From BNXB01 sp031556375 (GTDB lineage Bacteria; Bacteroidota; Bacteroidia; Bacteroidales; Azobacteroidaceae), in assembly GCA_031556375.1 (NCBI GenBank), contig JAVBTA010000007.1:8311-72310 (forward strand): DNA of 64,000 nt, given 5' to 3'. Positions within the stretch are counted from its first letter, which is position 1, and each line of letters begins with the position of its first letter. Under the pieces are notes generated by a model. It did not search any database and was not told where the DNA came from. It saw only the letters and a program-made list of their open reading frames with translations. The translations under genes and the position numbers were made by a program. Shown here in pieces: positions 51,433-60,087 of this stretch.

Positions 51433-53562
51433 CTATTGAACCTTAATCTCTTCTAACAGGCGACTACATTTACCCCATTTATCAATCATATACATGACAT
51501 AACGGATATCGACGCCAATGGTTCTTTGAAGCTCCGGCTCAAACACGATATCACCACTCATAGCCTCCCAGTTTCCATCAAAAGCCAGACCGATCACATC
51601 GCCGTTTGCATTAAACATCGGGCTTCCGGAATTTCCTCCGGTAATATCATTATTCGATAAAAAGCATAAATTCATATCTCCCTTACCATTTCCGTAGGCG
51701 CCAAAATCCTTGCTATTCAAAAGATTCAAAATTTCAGGTTGAACATCAAACTCTGAATCTCCTTTTTTATATTTTTCAAAAATACCGGCAGTCGTAGTAT
51801 AATAATCATACCACGCCCCATCAAAAGGCACATAACCTCCGATACTTCCGTAACTCAGACGCATGGTAGAATTGGCATCCGATGAAAAATTCTTACCCGG
51901 CATCATTTGTTCCAAACCGGCGAAGAACAAACGTTCTCCTCTCAGGATTTCGTAGCGGTATACCATCAGATCGGCCACATATGAAGATAGAACTTCACGA
52001 ACAGACTTCACCAGATTATACGCCGGATCCTTATCCATCCTTTTGATATTCTTCGGATTCAGTATTGTTTCTCGCAACTTATCGACATATGGAATAACTG
52101 ATTTACTGAATACATATGCTGCATATTTATCGCAGTCTCCTTTATATTTTTTATCTATTTCTTTATAAAAAGATGGTAGTTCATTCGCAGGAAAACGTTT
52201 CTTCAACACTTTCAGCATTGCGGCGAACACTTTCTGATCCAGCGCAGGATCATAATCTTTATATTCAGGTAAAATATCTGTCTCAAAATTATGCTTCATC
52301 TCTTCCGGAGACAGCGTCATATCGAATTTCATGATCAAAGCCGCCAATCCAAGCAATTCTGTTCCCCTCAACATTGTTTCGCTGAGATAAGTCATATTTC
52401 TTTGAAGTTCATCAGTCGATTCATAGCCGGTTTTAATCAGCTCAAGCGCTTCTCCGTAAAATTCTTTTTTCTCAGGATCATTATTGATCCAATTCTCAAA
52501 CTGTTTTTCTAAAGCCTGCTTGCGCTCTATCACATGTAAACGCTCTACCCCACGATTCATTCCGATTGAATTTTTCCAGTAATTGGAGCTCATCGCATAT
52601 TTAGAGGAATATTTGATACGAATATCATCACTATTTAACATCGCTTCTTTCCAAATATCCTGTTTGATGCCACGTACCTCAATCCGGGGCTGGTTACTAC
52701 TTGATACCCGCTGACTGATACCCCAGGATGACAGATAACGGTTCGTACGTCCTGGGAAACCGACTGTCATACAATAACTTCCGGCTTCATATCCTTTTAA
52801 AGAAACAGGAGCTGCATATTTTGGTTTATATGGTACATTCGATTCACTATAGGCGGCAGCTTTGTTTTCAGATCCGGCATAAACCCGGAAAATACTAAAA
52901 TCACCGGTTTGACGTGGCCACATCCAGTTATCGGTATCACCACCGAACTTACCGACAGAAGATGGCGGCGCAAAAACCAGTCGTACATCATTAAACACCT
53001 CATACACATTCAGATAATACGAATTACTTGCAAAATAAGAAGATATTTCAGCTTCGATAAATTTACTTTTATCAGAAATCGAATCTTCTATTGCAGAGCA
53101 AATCTCGCCTATTTTCCTGAGACGGGCTGATTCATCTTTTATTCCTTCCAACTGTGCGAATATTTTTCCGGTAAGATCTTCTGTCCGAACCAAATAACGA
53201 ACATACATTCCCGGTATAGGAAGTTCATCTTTCAGGTTTTGGGCAACAAAACCATCTTTCAGGTAATCATGTTCTACCGTACTTTGCGACTGGATTGCCC
53301 CATACCCGCAATGATGGTTAGTAAAAATAAGTCCTAAATCAGATACTGTTATTCCTGTACAACCTCCGTCAAAATGAACTACGGCATCTTTCAGAGAAAC
53401 ACCATCCGGGTTATACAATTGTTTTTCCGGCATAACAAAACCCAATTTACGCATCCGGTTCCAATTATCCGGCTTCAGGTTATTCAGCATCCACATGCCT
53501 TCATCGGCAAAAACAGAGACAGTACATAAAAGACTAAGGAATAAAAAGCTAACTTTTTTCAT
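51433..53562 (-). CDS. S46-family dipeptidyl-peptidase (DPP7-like)
   Basis: A 709-residue exported serine peptidase with a signal peptide (LCTVSVFADEG). The chymotrypsin-like triad is represented by the His in FTNHHCGYG and Ser645 in GGNSGSPMFN. Gly663 in LAFDGNWEAMSGD occupies the S1 position, where DPP7 has Gly and the acidic-specific DPP11 has Arg, so it should remove dipeptides with a hydrophobic residue at P1. It serves peptide use in the periplasm of asaccharolytic or peptide-using Bacteroidales. A -7 element TACCTTTG (53605-53598) lies upstream. Confidence 0.92.
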   Translation of the reverse strand: MKKVSFLFLSLLCTVSVFADEGMWMLNNLKPDNWNRMRKLGFVMPEKQLYNPDGVSLKDAVVHFDGGCTGITVSDLGLIFTNHHCGYGAIQSQSTVEHDYLKDGFVAQNLKDELPIPGMYVRYLVRTEDLTGKIFAQLEGIKDESARLRKIGEICSAIEDSISDKSKFIEAEISSYFASNSYYLNVYEVFNDVRLVFAPPSSVGKFGGDTDNWMWPRQTGDFSIFRVYAGSENKAAAYSESNVPYKPKYAAPVSLKGYEAGSYCMTVGFPGRTNRYLSSWGISQRVSSSNQPRIEVRGIKQDIWKEAMLNSDDIRIKYSSKYAMSSNYWKNSIGMNRGVERLHVIERKQALEKQFENWINNDPEKKEFYGEALELIKTGYESTDELQRNMTYLSETMLRGTELLGLAALIMKFDMTLSPEEMKHNFETDILPEYKDYDPALDQKVFAAMLKVLKKRFPANELPSFYKEIDKKYKGDCDKYAAYVFSKSVIPYVDKLRETILNPKNIKRMDKDPAYNLVKSVREVLSSYVADLMVYRYEILRGERLFFAGLEQMMPGKNFSSDANSTMRLSYGSIGGYVPFDGAWYDYYTTTAGIFEKYKKGDSEFDVQPEILNLLNSKDFGAYGNGKGDMNLCFLSNNDITGGNSGSPMFNANGDVIGLAFDGNWEAMSGDIVFEPELQRTIGVDIRYVMYMIDKWGKCSRLLEEIKVQ

Positions 53563-53597
53563 TATTTATAATATCGTATATAATTTTTTTAAGATGG

Positions 53598-53605
53598 CAA
53601 AGGTA
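53598..53605 (-). promoter_or_regulatory. Putative -7 element for the S46 peptidase gene
   Basis: On the - strand TACCTTTG matches TAnnTTTG, 36 bases before the ATG. No TTTG at the expected distance, so support is partial. Confidence 0.4.
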
Positions 53606-53627
53606 ATGAAAAGTTTCAAGAGACCCC

Positions 53628-55124
53628 TTACCGTTTAAGTATTTTATTCAAATAAGGAATCTCCTTCAATGGCAGATCTCTTTTTATTACCACAAAAAGA
53701 TAAATACATAATAGAATCGCATGAAATGCCCAACGCAACCAACGATTTTCCACAGGAACGATAATAGCGACAGTAAATAGGAGAAGGGTCAATCCAAAAT
53801 ATAAACCTATTGTCTTCAAATCATATGGAATCGGATATTTTTTCTGTCCCATGAAATAAGATATCAACATAATCACCAAATTTCCGATTAATGAAGCCCA
53901 GGCACAGGCCATATATCCATAAACCGGAATAAAAAGAATGTTTATGAGTATAATAATTACACATCCTATTACCGAAAAAATGGCCCCCCAACGAGTCTGG
54001 TCTGTTAATTTATACCAAAGCGAAAGATTGAAATAGATTCCAAAAAATAACTCGCCCATCATAACGATCGGTACAACAGCTAATCCTTCCCAATAAGCTT
54101 TATTAGGTATAAAATATTTAAAAATATCCAGATAAAAAGAGACTCCAAGAAATACAAACAGTCCCAGTATAATGAAATATTTAGTTGCATCTGCATACGA
54201 CCGGCGGTTATCCGACTTATCGCTCCTCGAAAAAATAAACGGTTCAAAAGCATAACGGAACGCCTGCGTAAACATCACCATAATAACCGCAACCTTAAAA
54301 CAGGCACCATATATACCTAACTGATCAAAGCCGTCCGTACCGGTATACACTTTCGGAAAGATAATTTTGTCTATAGTTTGATTCATCATTCCTGCAACGC
54401 CAAGAATCAGTAAAGGCATCGAATACCGGAGCATTTTTTTTATTAACTCCCTATCGAACACATATTTAAAACCAACATATTCCGGCAAAAGAAAGCAAGT
54501 TTGAATAGCGACAGCCAACAAGTTGGCTATCAGGATATAACCTACCTGAAAATCCGGCCTGTAAAACCAACTGATCAATTCCGGATAATGCTTATCAATA
54601 TAAGGACAACCGATAAGGAAAAAAAGACAGAATGAGATATTCAGAATAATCATCAGCAGTTTTAAGAATACAAATTTCAGCGGACGCTGTTTGAATCTCA
54701 AATAAGCAAATGGAATACTATTGATGGCATCCAGACACAATATCCATAACATCATATTGATATAAGATACGGGTATTATACCCTCTCCTATCCAATTGGT
54801 TATAGGCTGAATAAAAATCAGGGCCAGGATTAGAAACGACAAAACAACTGTTCCTACAGTAATAAGTACCGTAGAATATACTGTAGTTGGGTTATATTTG
54901 TCTTTTTGATTGGCAAACCGAAATAAGCCGGTTTCCATTCCGAAAGTAAGGAATACTATAACCAGAGCCACATAAGAATACAGATTGGTAACAACACCAT
55001 ATTCAGCCCGGGTAGCCAGAACTGCAGTAAAAATGGGAGTCAATAACCAGTTGAGTATCTTACCTAAGATGCTACTTACACCATAATAGGCCGTATCCTT
55101 TGCCAATGATTTCATTACTCCCAT
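53628..55124 (-). CDS. Polysaccharide flippase (Wzx/MATE-like)
   Basis: A 498-residue integral membrane protein with about 14 hydrophobic helices and a short charged N-terminus (MGVMKSLAKDTAYYGVSSILG). This N-terminus is typical of oligosaccharide flippases of the polysaccharide transporter family. It would move lipid-linked glycans across the inner membrane. It lies 14 bases after ruvB, without other glycan genes except the deacetylase-like gene at the start of the same operon. Two ATGs at the start (M1, M4) are equally possible. Confidence 0.85.
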   Translation of the reverse strand: MGVMKSLAKDTAYYGVSSILGKILNWLLTPIFTAVLATRAEYGVVTNLYSYVALVIVFLTFGMETGLFRFANQKDKYNPTTVYSTVLITVGTVVLSFLILALIFIQPITNWIGEGIIPVSYINMMLWILCLDAINSIPFAYLRFKQRPLKFVFLKLLMIILNISFCLFFLIGCPYIDKHYPELISWFYRPDFQVGYILIANLLAVAIQTCFLLPEYVGFKYVFDRELIKKMLRYSMPLLILGVAGMMNQTIDKIIFPKVYTGTDGFDQLGIYGACFKVAVIMVMFTQAFRYAFEPFIFSRSDKSDNRRSYADATKYFIILGLFVFLGVSFYLDIFKYFIPNKAYWEGLAVVPIVMMGELFFGIYFNLSLWYKLTDQTRWGAIFSVIGCVIIILINILFIPVYGYMACAWASLIGNLVIMLISYFMGQKKYPIPYDLKTIGLYFGLTLLLFTVAIIVPVENRWLRWAFHAILLCIYLFVVIKRDLPLKEIPYLNKILKR

Positions 55125-55138
55125 AAGAAAATGGTATT

Positions 55139-56158
55139 TTAGAATAAATAACCCTGTTGTCCGGTACGTGTACGTCCCAAATGCTGATAAGCTAACGGAG
55201 TGACTTCACGTCCCCGGGGAGTGCGCTTCATAAAGCCTTCCTTGATCAAAAACGGCTCATATACTTCTTCAATAGTACCGGAATCCTCCCCTAAAGCTGT
55301 CGCAATAGTAGAGATACCAACTGGTCCCCCGTTGAACTTATCGATGATGGTGCACAATATCTTATTGTCAATCTCATCCAGACCATATTTGTCGATATTC
55401 AGGGCTTCTAAAGCAAAACATGCGATCTCCTTATCGATTTTCCCGGTTCCTTTTACCTGGGCGAAATCCCTAACACGACGGAGTAACGCATTACAAATAC
55501 GGGGAGTACCGCGACTTCTTGAAGCAATTTCTTCAGCCGCACTATCACTGCATTCTATATCCAGGATACCGGCAGAACGCTTCACAATTGCAGTCAAAGT
55601 ATCTATATCGTAATATTCGAGGTGTAAATTAATTCCGAAACGGGCACGTAAAGGAGAAGTAAGTAAACCGCTACGGGTGGTCGCCCCGACTAATGTAAAC
55701 GGTTCCAGTTCGATTTGTATAGAACGGGCACTGGGACCTTTATCTATCAGAATATCAATCCGGTAATCTTCCATTGCCGAATATAAATATTCTTCCACAA
55801 CGGGACTTAAGCGGTGTATCTCATCGATAAAAAGAACATCATTTTTTTCGAGGGAAGTCAATACTCCAGCCAGATCACCCGGTTTGTCAAGTACAGGACC
55901 TGATGTCACCTTAAATCCGACACCCAATTCATTGGCTATAATATTTGACAAGGTTGTTTTTCCCAATCCCGGAGGTCCGTGCAACAGGACATGATCCAAG
56001 GCTTCAACCCGCATCCTTGCAGCCATCACAAACACTTTCAGATTTTCAACGACCTTATCCTGGCCACTGAAACTCTTGAAAGATAACGGCCTCAGAGCAT
56101 TTTCAAATTCCCGCTCTTTCTCCGAAATGTGCTGGTTACGTATGTCGAATTCACTCAT
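55139..56158 (-). CDS. ruvB: Holliday junction helicase subunit RuvB
   Basis: A 339-residue AAA+ motor that drives branch migration with RuvA. Walker A is GPPGLGKTTLSNII, Walker B LFIDEIHR, sensor ATTRSGLLTSPLRARFG, and the C-terminal winged helix is also seen (EPFLIKEGFMKRTPRGR). The length is standard. The upp gene ends two bases upstream, and the flippase starts 14 bases downstream. ruvA and ruvC are not in the window. Confidence 0.97.
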   Translation of the reverse strand: MSEFDIRNQHISEKEREFENALRPLSFKSFSGQDKVVENLKVFVMAARMRVEALDHVLLHGPPGLGKTTLSNIIANELGVGFKVTSGPVLDKPGDLAGVLTSLEKNDVLFIDEIHRLSPVVEEYLYSAMEDYRIDILIDKGPSARSIQIELEPFTLVGATTRSGLLTSPLRARFGINLHLEYYDIDTLTAIVKRSAGILDIECSDSAAEEIASRSRGTPRICNALLRRVRDFAQVKGTGKIDKEIACFALEALNIDKYGLDEIDNKILCTIIDKFNGGPVGISTIATALGEDSGTIEEVYEPFLIKEGFMKRTPRGREVTPLAYQHLGRTRTGQQGYLF

Positions 56159-56160
56159 AA

Positions 56161-56814
56161 TTATAATTTGCTACCGTATGCCAAATCTCCGGCATCACCA
56201 AGACCTGGAACAATATATGCGCGGTCATTCAGTTCCGGGTCAATAGCTCCAACCCAAAGCGTAGTACCTTTTGGAAATATTTTTTTCAGTTCATTGACTC
56301 CCGGTTGACTGGCAATGGCGCATGCAATATGAATTTTTGCCGGTGTTCCTCTCTTTAACAGGGTTTTATACGCCAGATCAAGAGACGATCCTGTTGCTAA
56401 CATCGGATCGATGATAATCAAAGTTTTACCTTCTATGCTGGGAGCAGAAAGATATTCGACGACTATATCAAAATGTGTATGATCGGCATTATACTGTCTT
56501 GATGCAGAGACAAATGCATTTTCAGCTTTATCAAAAAACTGTAAAAATCCCTGATGCAAAGGCAATCCGGCACGTAAAACCGGAGCCAAAACTACAGTTT
56601 CCGAATACAGTGGAACATCTGCCACTCCTAACGGAGTTTTTACCTGACGAACCGAATAATCCAGAGTTTTACTGATTTCATATGAGAGAATAGCCCCTAT
56701 TCTTTCTATATTTTTACGAAAACGGAGACTGTCGGAATGGACTGTCACATCGCGAATCTCTGCGATGAAATGATTGAGAATACTATTAGTGTCCGATAGA
56801 TTGTGTACTTTCAT
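56161..56814 (-). CDS. upp: Uracil phosphoribosyltransferase
   Basis: A 217-residue type I phosphoribosyltransferase that salvages uracil to UMP. The PRPP loop is IIDPMLATGSSLDLA and the uracil-binding C-terminal stretch is YIVPGLGDAGDLAYG. Full length. It lies 14 bases after the deacetylase-like gene and two bases before ruvB. Confidence 0.95.
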   Translation of the reverse strand: MKVHNLSDTNSILNHFIAEIRDVTVHSDSLRFRKNIERIGAILSYEISKTLDYSVRQVKTPLGVADVPLYSETVVLAPVLRAGLPLHQGFLQFFDKAENAFVSASRQYNADHTHFDIVVEYLSAPSIEGKTLIIIDPMLATGSSLDLAYKTLLKRGTPAKIHIACAIASQPGVNELKKIFPKGTTLWVGAIDPELNDRAYIVPGLGDAGDLAYGSKL

Positions 56815-56828
56815 TGAGCAAGTTAAGT

Positions 56829-58175
56829 TTATTTTTTAATCTTTTCGGGCCCAAAGTTACCATTTTCTAACGAGAATGCATATTCAAACGACCGAATAAA
56901 TATATTAAGCCATGGATTTTTTTCCGGTTTCCCTGACAAATTGTTATTATGCCAGAGCATCACGAAATCACCTCCCGATTTTTTGCATTCCAATGCGAAA
57001 TACCTGATCTTCAACAAAACATCTTCCGGTGATAATTTCTGATGTATTATCAAACTGGTGTCCATCAAAATTGTAGGACGGATAAGTAAATCCGAAACCT
57101 GTTCTTTATTCAGATCATAAAAACGATATGGGACAGCCGTTCCCGAACGGAATCCCGGAGATTTAGCATAAGCCAATGAAAAATCTTCGGCAAATTCCAA
57201 TTCATCCAAAACAACAAATGATTCCGGAAAACGAATTCTCAAAAAATGCTGACGTGTAACTGAAACCTTACTGTTTAAGATCTTTTCTAACTTCTGTTTT
57301 TCTTTACTTGTAATCTCCTTGTTAAGAAAACTTTCATAGGAAGGATGCAAACCGATTGTCACATCTTTTAATACCCTGAGATATTTGAAATATTTTCTCT
57401 GAGGATAAATCGTTTTCTTCCCATATTTTCCATATTTGGAAAGCAAAGCGAACAAATAATAATGCCTTTCATATTTTTCATGGAACTCATCTATCCAACG
57501 TACAGCCTGAAAATACGGGTCTTGTTTCAAATGGCAAACTACTTTCAACCGTTCGGCTAAATCGACAAATTTTCCTTTCAACAGATCACGTAACGCCCCC
57601 GCTGCATTTTTAATGAATCCTTTATTCCTGTATAAATATGGATGATCGATATCAAAAGTAGTTACTAACTTGTACTTACGCAACTTATAATCTAGTGACT
57701 CTCCAAATCTTCCAATCAATAAGTCCTTAAATTTATAAGCCCATCGATCGATTAACGGAACATCAAGAAACCCGTTTCTATATGCAAGAGATTCTTTATG
57801 CGGAAACCGGGAATGTATATCGGACTTTACAGCACCATATTCTTCATATGAAGTCAATAAATAAAAAGAAGCCGAAAAAATATCGAATGGAATATCTCCA
57901 ATAGGATTAGGAAAAAAGCAAACTAATTCATCCCAGTAAAAAATATCGATCTGAATATAAGGATTTATACCTTTTTCTTCTAAAAGGCCAAATGGAGAGA
58001 TTTGAAGTCCATGATTCAAATTTTCTGAGGAATAATTGATACAGGTTCCTGTATGATTCAGGAAAGCCTGTTTATCATCACTCAAAATAAAATCCACTCC
58101 CAGAATATTTTGGAATAAATGCTCTGAAATGTATTTCAGTCGTGAATCAGGATACGGCGAATAAATGAAAACCAT
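56829..58175 (-). CDS. Polysaccharide deacetylase-like protein with DUF7033-type N-terminus
   Basis: About 448 residues from the ATG at 58175. The frame extends to a TTG at 58190, but that falls on the predicted transcription start, so the ATG is preferred. The N-terminal ~190 residues look like the DUF7033 domain found in front of deacetylases in Bacteroidota. The C-terminal part has the TFDIDHPY metal-binding stretch and a late FVMLWHNNNLSG, consistent with a NodB-like fold. It is probably cytoplasmic, as no signal is seen. First gene of deacetylase-upp-ruvB-flippase. The role is perhaps modification of an envelope or O-antigen glycan. Confidence 0.72.
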   Translation of the reverse strand: MVFIYSPYPDSRLKYISEHLFQNILGVDFILSDDKQAFLNHTGTCINYSSENLNHGLQISPFGLLEEKGINPYIQIDIFYWDELVCFFPNPIGDIPFDIFSASFYLLTSYEEYGAVKSDIHSRFPHKESLAYRNGFLDVPLIDRWAYKFKDLLIGRFGESLDYKLRKYKLVTTFDIDHPYLYRNKGFIKNAAGALRDLLKGKFVDLAERLKVVCHLKQDPYFQAVRWIDEFHEKYERHYYLFALLSKYGKYGKKTIYPQRKYFKYLRVLKDVTIGLHPSYESFLNKEITSKEKQKLEKILNSKVSVTRQHFLRIRFPESFVVLDELEFAEDFSLAYAKSPGFRSGTAVPYRFYDLNKEQVSDLLIRPTILMDTSLIIHQKLSPEDVLLKIRYFALECKKSGGDFVMLWHNNNLSGKPEKNPWLNIFIRSFEYAFSLENGNFGPEKIKK

Positions 58176-58177
58176 AA

Positions 58178-58690
58178 TTTCTGAGAACAATCAACAAATT
58201 TACTAATTATTTTTCAACGGACAAAATCTTATTATTATCATCATTATGTATTATCTTTCTCTATAAAAAAAACGTCAGACTACTAGATGAAGTTTCCCAT
58301 TTAAAGAAAGTTATAGAATCTCTAAATAATGAGATTAGGAAAGTCAAAATAAAAAAGACAGAATTACAAAAAAGCATTTGTCGTCTTTTATACAATCCTA
58401 ACGAAGACAGTAAGGGAACTATAAAAGAAGAAAAATGGATTTACATTATGAATGCCATTAATCTTGCTTATGACCAGTTTGCCTTGCGCCTGAAGTTACG
58501 TTACCCTGAATTGAAAGAAAAAGATATCCGTTTATGTTGTTTGTTTAAACTCGGCTTGAACTCCTCTGAAATTTCCATCCGGATGAATCTGAGCAATATT
58601 GCTGTCCGGGTCCGGAAAAGCCGGTTAAAGGACGTATTGGAAATAACGGATACAAATATCGATTTAAATTCATTTTTAGATAATTTTTAG
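58178..58690 (+). pseudogene. 5'-truncated membrane-anchored LuxR-type regulator
   Basis: One frame is open from 58178 to the stop at 58690 (170 codons) but has no ATG, GTG or TTG before the ATG at 58448. It encodes a membrane helix (KILLLSSLCIIFLYKKN), a coiled coil (DEVSHLKKVIESLNNEIRK), a linker, then a C-terminal HTH (LCCLFKLGLNSSEISIRMNL). This is the tail of the Bacteroidota proteins that combine N-terminal TPRs, a membrane helix, a coiled coil and an HTH; the ~300 N-terminal residues are missing. From 58448 an 80-residue HTH-only protein could still be made. The lost part is replaced by the divergent deacetylase gene and its promoter. Confidence 0.65.
58195..58225 (-). promoter_or_regulatory. 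Promoter of the deacetylase-upp-ruvB-flippase operon
   Basis: On the - strand TTTG (58225-58222), 19 bases, TAAATTTG (58202-58195) is a full consensus match. Transcription would start near 58188. The promoter overlaps the 5' end of the regulator remnant on the other strand. Confidence 0.75.
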
Positions 58691-58715
58691 CATTCCTGAT
58701 TTATATTGAAATATA

Positions 58716-58856
58716 TTGTAACACCCATAGTTACATAATCTGCTGAAATAAAGATATTTATACAAATATTTTGTAACAGTTTTCGAAACGCTTTTCAAGT
58801 GACTTTATTTGAATTGCAACATTCTTTATTTCTAATTTTGTACCTGTGTTGCAACA
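58716..58856 (+). repeat. Four TTGYAACA motifs in the promoter region of the T9SS-cargo gene
   Basis: TTGTAACA occurs at 58716-58723 and 58771-58778, and TTGCAACA at 58814-58821 and 58849-58856. All are in the same orientation and flank or overlap the promoter at 58808-58840. They may be operator sites. Confidence 0.5.
58808..58840 (+). promoter_or_regulatory. Promoter of the T9SS-cargo/Rhs locus
   Basis: TTTG (58808-58811), 21 bases, TAATTTTG (58833-58840) fits the Bacteroidota consensus. It predicts a start near 58846 and a ~40-base leader before the ATG at 58887. One TTGCAACA motif lies inside the spacer. Confidence 0.65.
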
Positions 58857-58886
58857 CCTTAATTATTTACATTAAAAAATGGGGAT

Positions 58887-60077
58887 ATGAAAATTAAATT
58901 ATTTTTTTGCGTCTTACTTTCTATGGCGTTTTGCGGAGCATCAGCTCAAAAAAACGGGAAAGAAGAAAACGAGTTCCGGCGTACGGAATCAATGACCTTA
59001 CATTCTGATCGTAACCTTCCTCGAGTGGGTGATCAGATAATCAAATTGGAAGCCTCTTATCTTTCTCCCGGGAAAGACGGAGACAGTATCGTCTGGAATT
59101 TCAATGCCCTTCAACTGAATGGGGAAGAATATCCGGTGAATTATTTCAAAACTTCGAAAACAGATCTGGCCGGAATTGAAAACTCATCGATGCAACAGTA
59201 TTCTGTTTCCAGGGATTCTCTCTTGCTAAAAATCGACGAAAACCCACTGAGTATCATTCGGTTAGAAAAACCGGAAGTCATCATGGTTTTCCCGGCTGTT
59301 TACGAGGATGAGAGAACCGGTTATTTCTATGGGAAAGGTAAATACTGTGACCGGCTGGAACTCGATGTTGCCGGGCTAACTCACAGTAAAGTGGACGGAT
59401 ATGGGACTCTTATCTTACCCGAAAACGATACTATTCCTGATGTACTCCGGGTTTGCTCGGTAAAAAAGACATCGACCTATTCCCGTCCGGTCACTTCGGG
59501 ATTTAAAATCGACACTCCTTGTGATTCATCACTCTCTCATGAACAGGTTCTTTTCCGGCTGGAACAGGATACGGCTTGTACCGTTACCAAATCTTACCGG
59601 TGGTATGCCCAAGGAAGTCGTTATCCGGTATTGGAAATCACACAGATAAATGGGGTAATCAATGGAGATACAGTAAGGTCAACTCAAAAAGCTTATGTTT
59701 TCCATCCACTCGATCAACAAGAATTACCGGAAGATACAGCTAACCTGGCTGTCAGGAAGCAAGATCTACCGGAAAAGGGATCATCACCTCAAGCGACAGG
59801 GATGGATGAGATAAACACCATTACGAATTGGATTATAAAGACTTATCCTAATCCGGTAATTGACCAAATGAAAATCAGTCTACAATCGGACGTTCCCGGA
59901 AAAGCACAGGTATCGGTTTATAGCCTGCAAGGACAGCTGATTTATCAAAAGGAATTCGGAGTGCCGGCAGGTAGCCATACTGAGACTTTGGATATGAACC
60001 TATTAACCAGGGGTAGTTATATTCTTAAGGTGGAGATCGGGAATAAGAGTGAAAGAAAAGTCATTGTAAAACAGTAA
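58887..60077 (+). CDS. Secreted protein with type IX (type A) sorting domain
   Basis: A 396-residue protein. A signal peptide ends at CGASAQ. The middle ~290 residues have no domain I recognise and are rich in short beta-strand-like segments. The last ~75 residues are a T9SS type A sorting domain: IIKTYPNPVIDQMKISL, AQVSVYSLQGQLIYQKEF, LLTRGSYILKVEIGN, KVIVKQ. It should be exported through type IX secretion and attached to the cell surface. Ten bases separate it from the Rhs-like gene, so the two probably form one transcript and may form one surface complex. Confidence 0.8.
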   Translation: MKIKLFFCVLLSMAFCGASAQKNGKEENEFRRTESMTLHSDRNLPRVGDQIIKLEASYLSPGKDGDSIVWNFNALQLNGEEYPVNYFKTSKTDLAGIENSSMQQYSVSRDSLLLKIDENPLSIIRLEKPEVIMVFPAVYEDERTGYFYGKGKYCDRLELDVAGLTHSKVDGYGTLILPENDTIPDVLRVCSVKKTSTYSRPVTSGFKIDTPCDSSLSHEQVLFRLEQDTACTVTKSYRWYAQGSRYPVLEITQINGVINGDTVRSTQKAYVFHPLDQQELPEDTANLAVRKQDLPEKGSSPQATGMDEINTITNWIIKTYPNPVIDQMKISLQSDVPGKAQVSVYSLQGQLIYQKEFGVPAGSHTETLDMNLLTRGSYILKVEIGNKSERKVIVKQ

Positions 60078-60087
60078 AAATAATATC

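Noticed and set aside
55200..55613. 137-codon + strand frame
   Set aside because: Antisense to ruvB, without domain or promoter.
58176..58190. TTG start for the deacetylase-like gene
   Set aside because: It coincides with the predicted transcription start; the ATG at 58175 is better placed.
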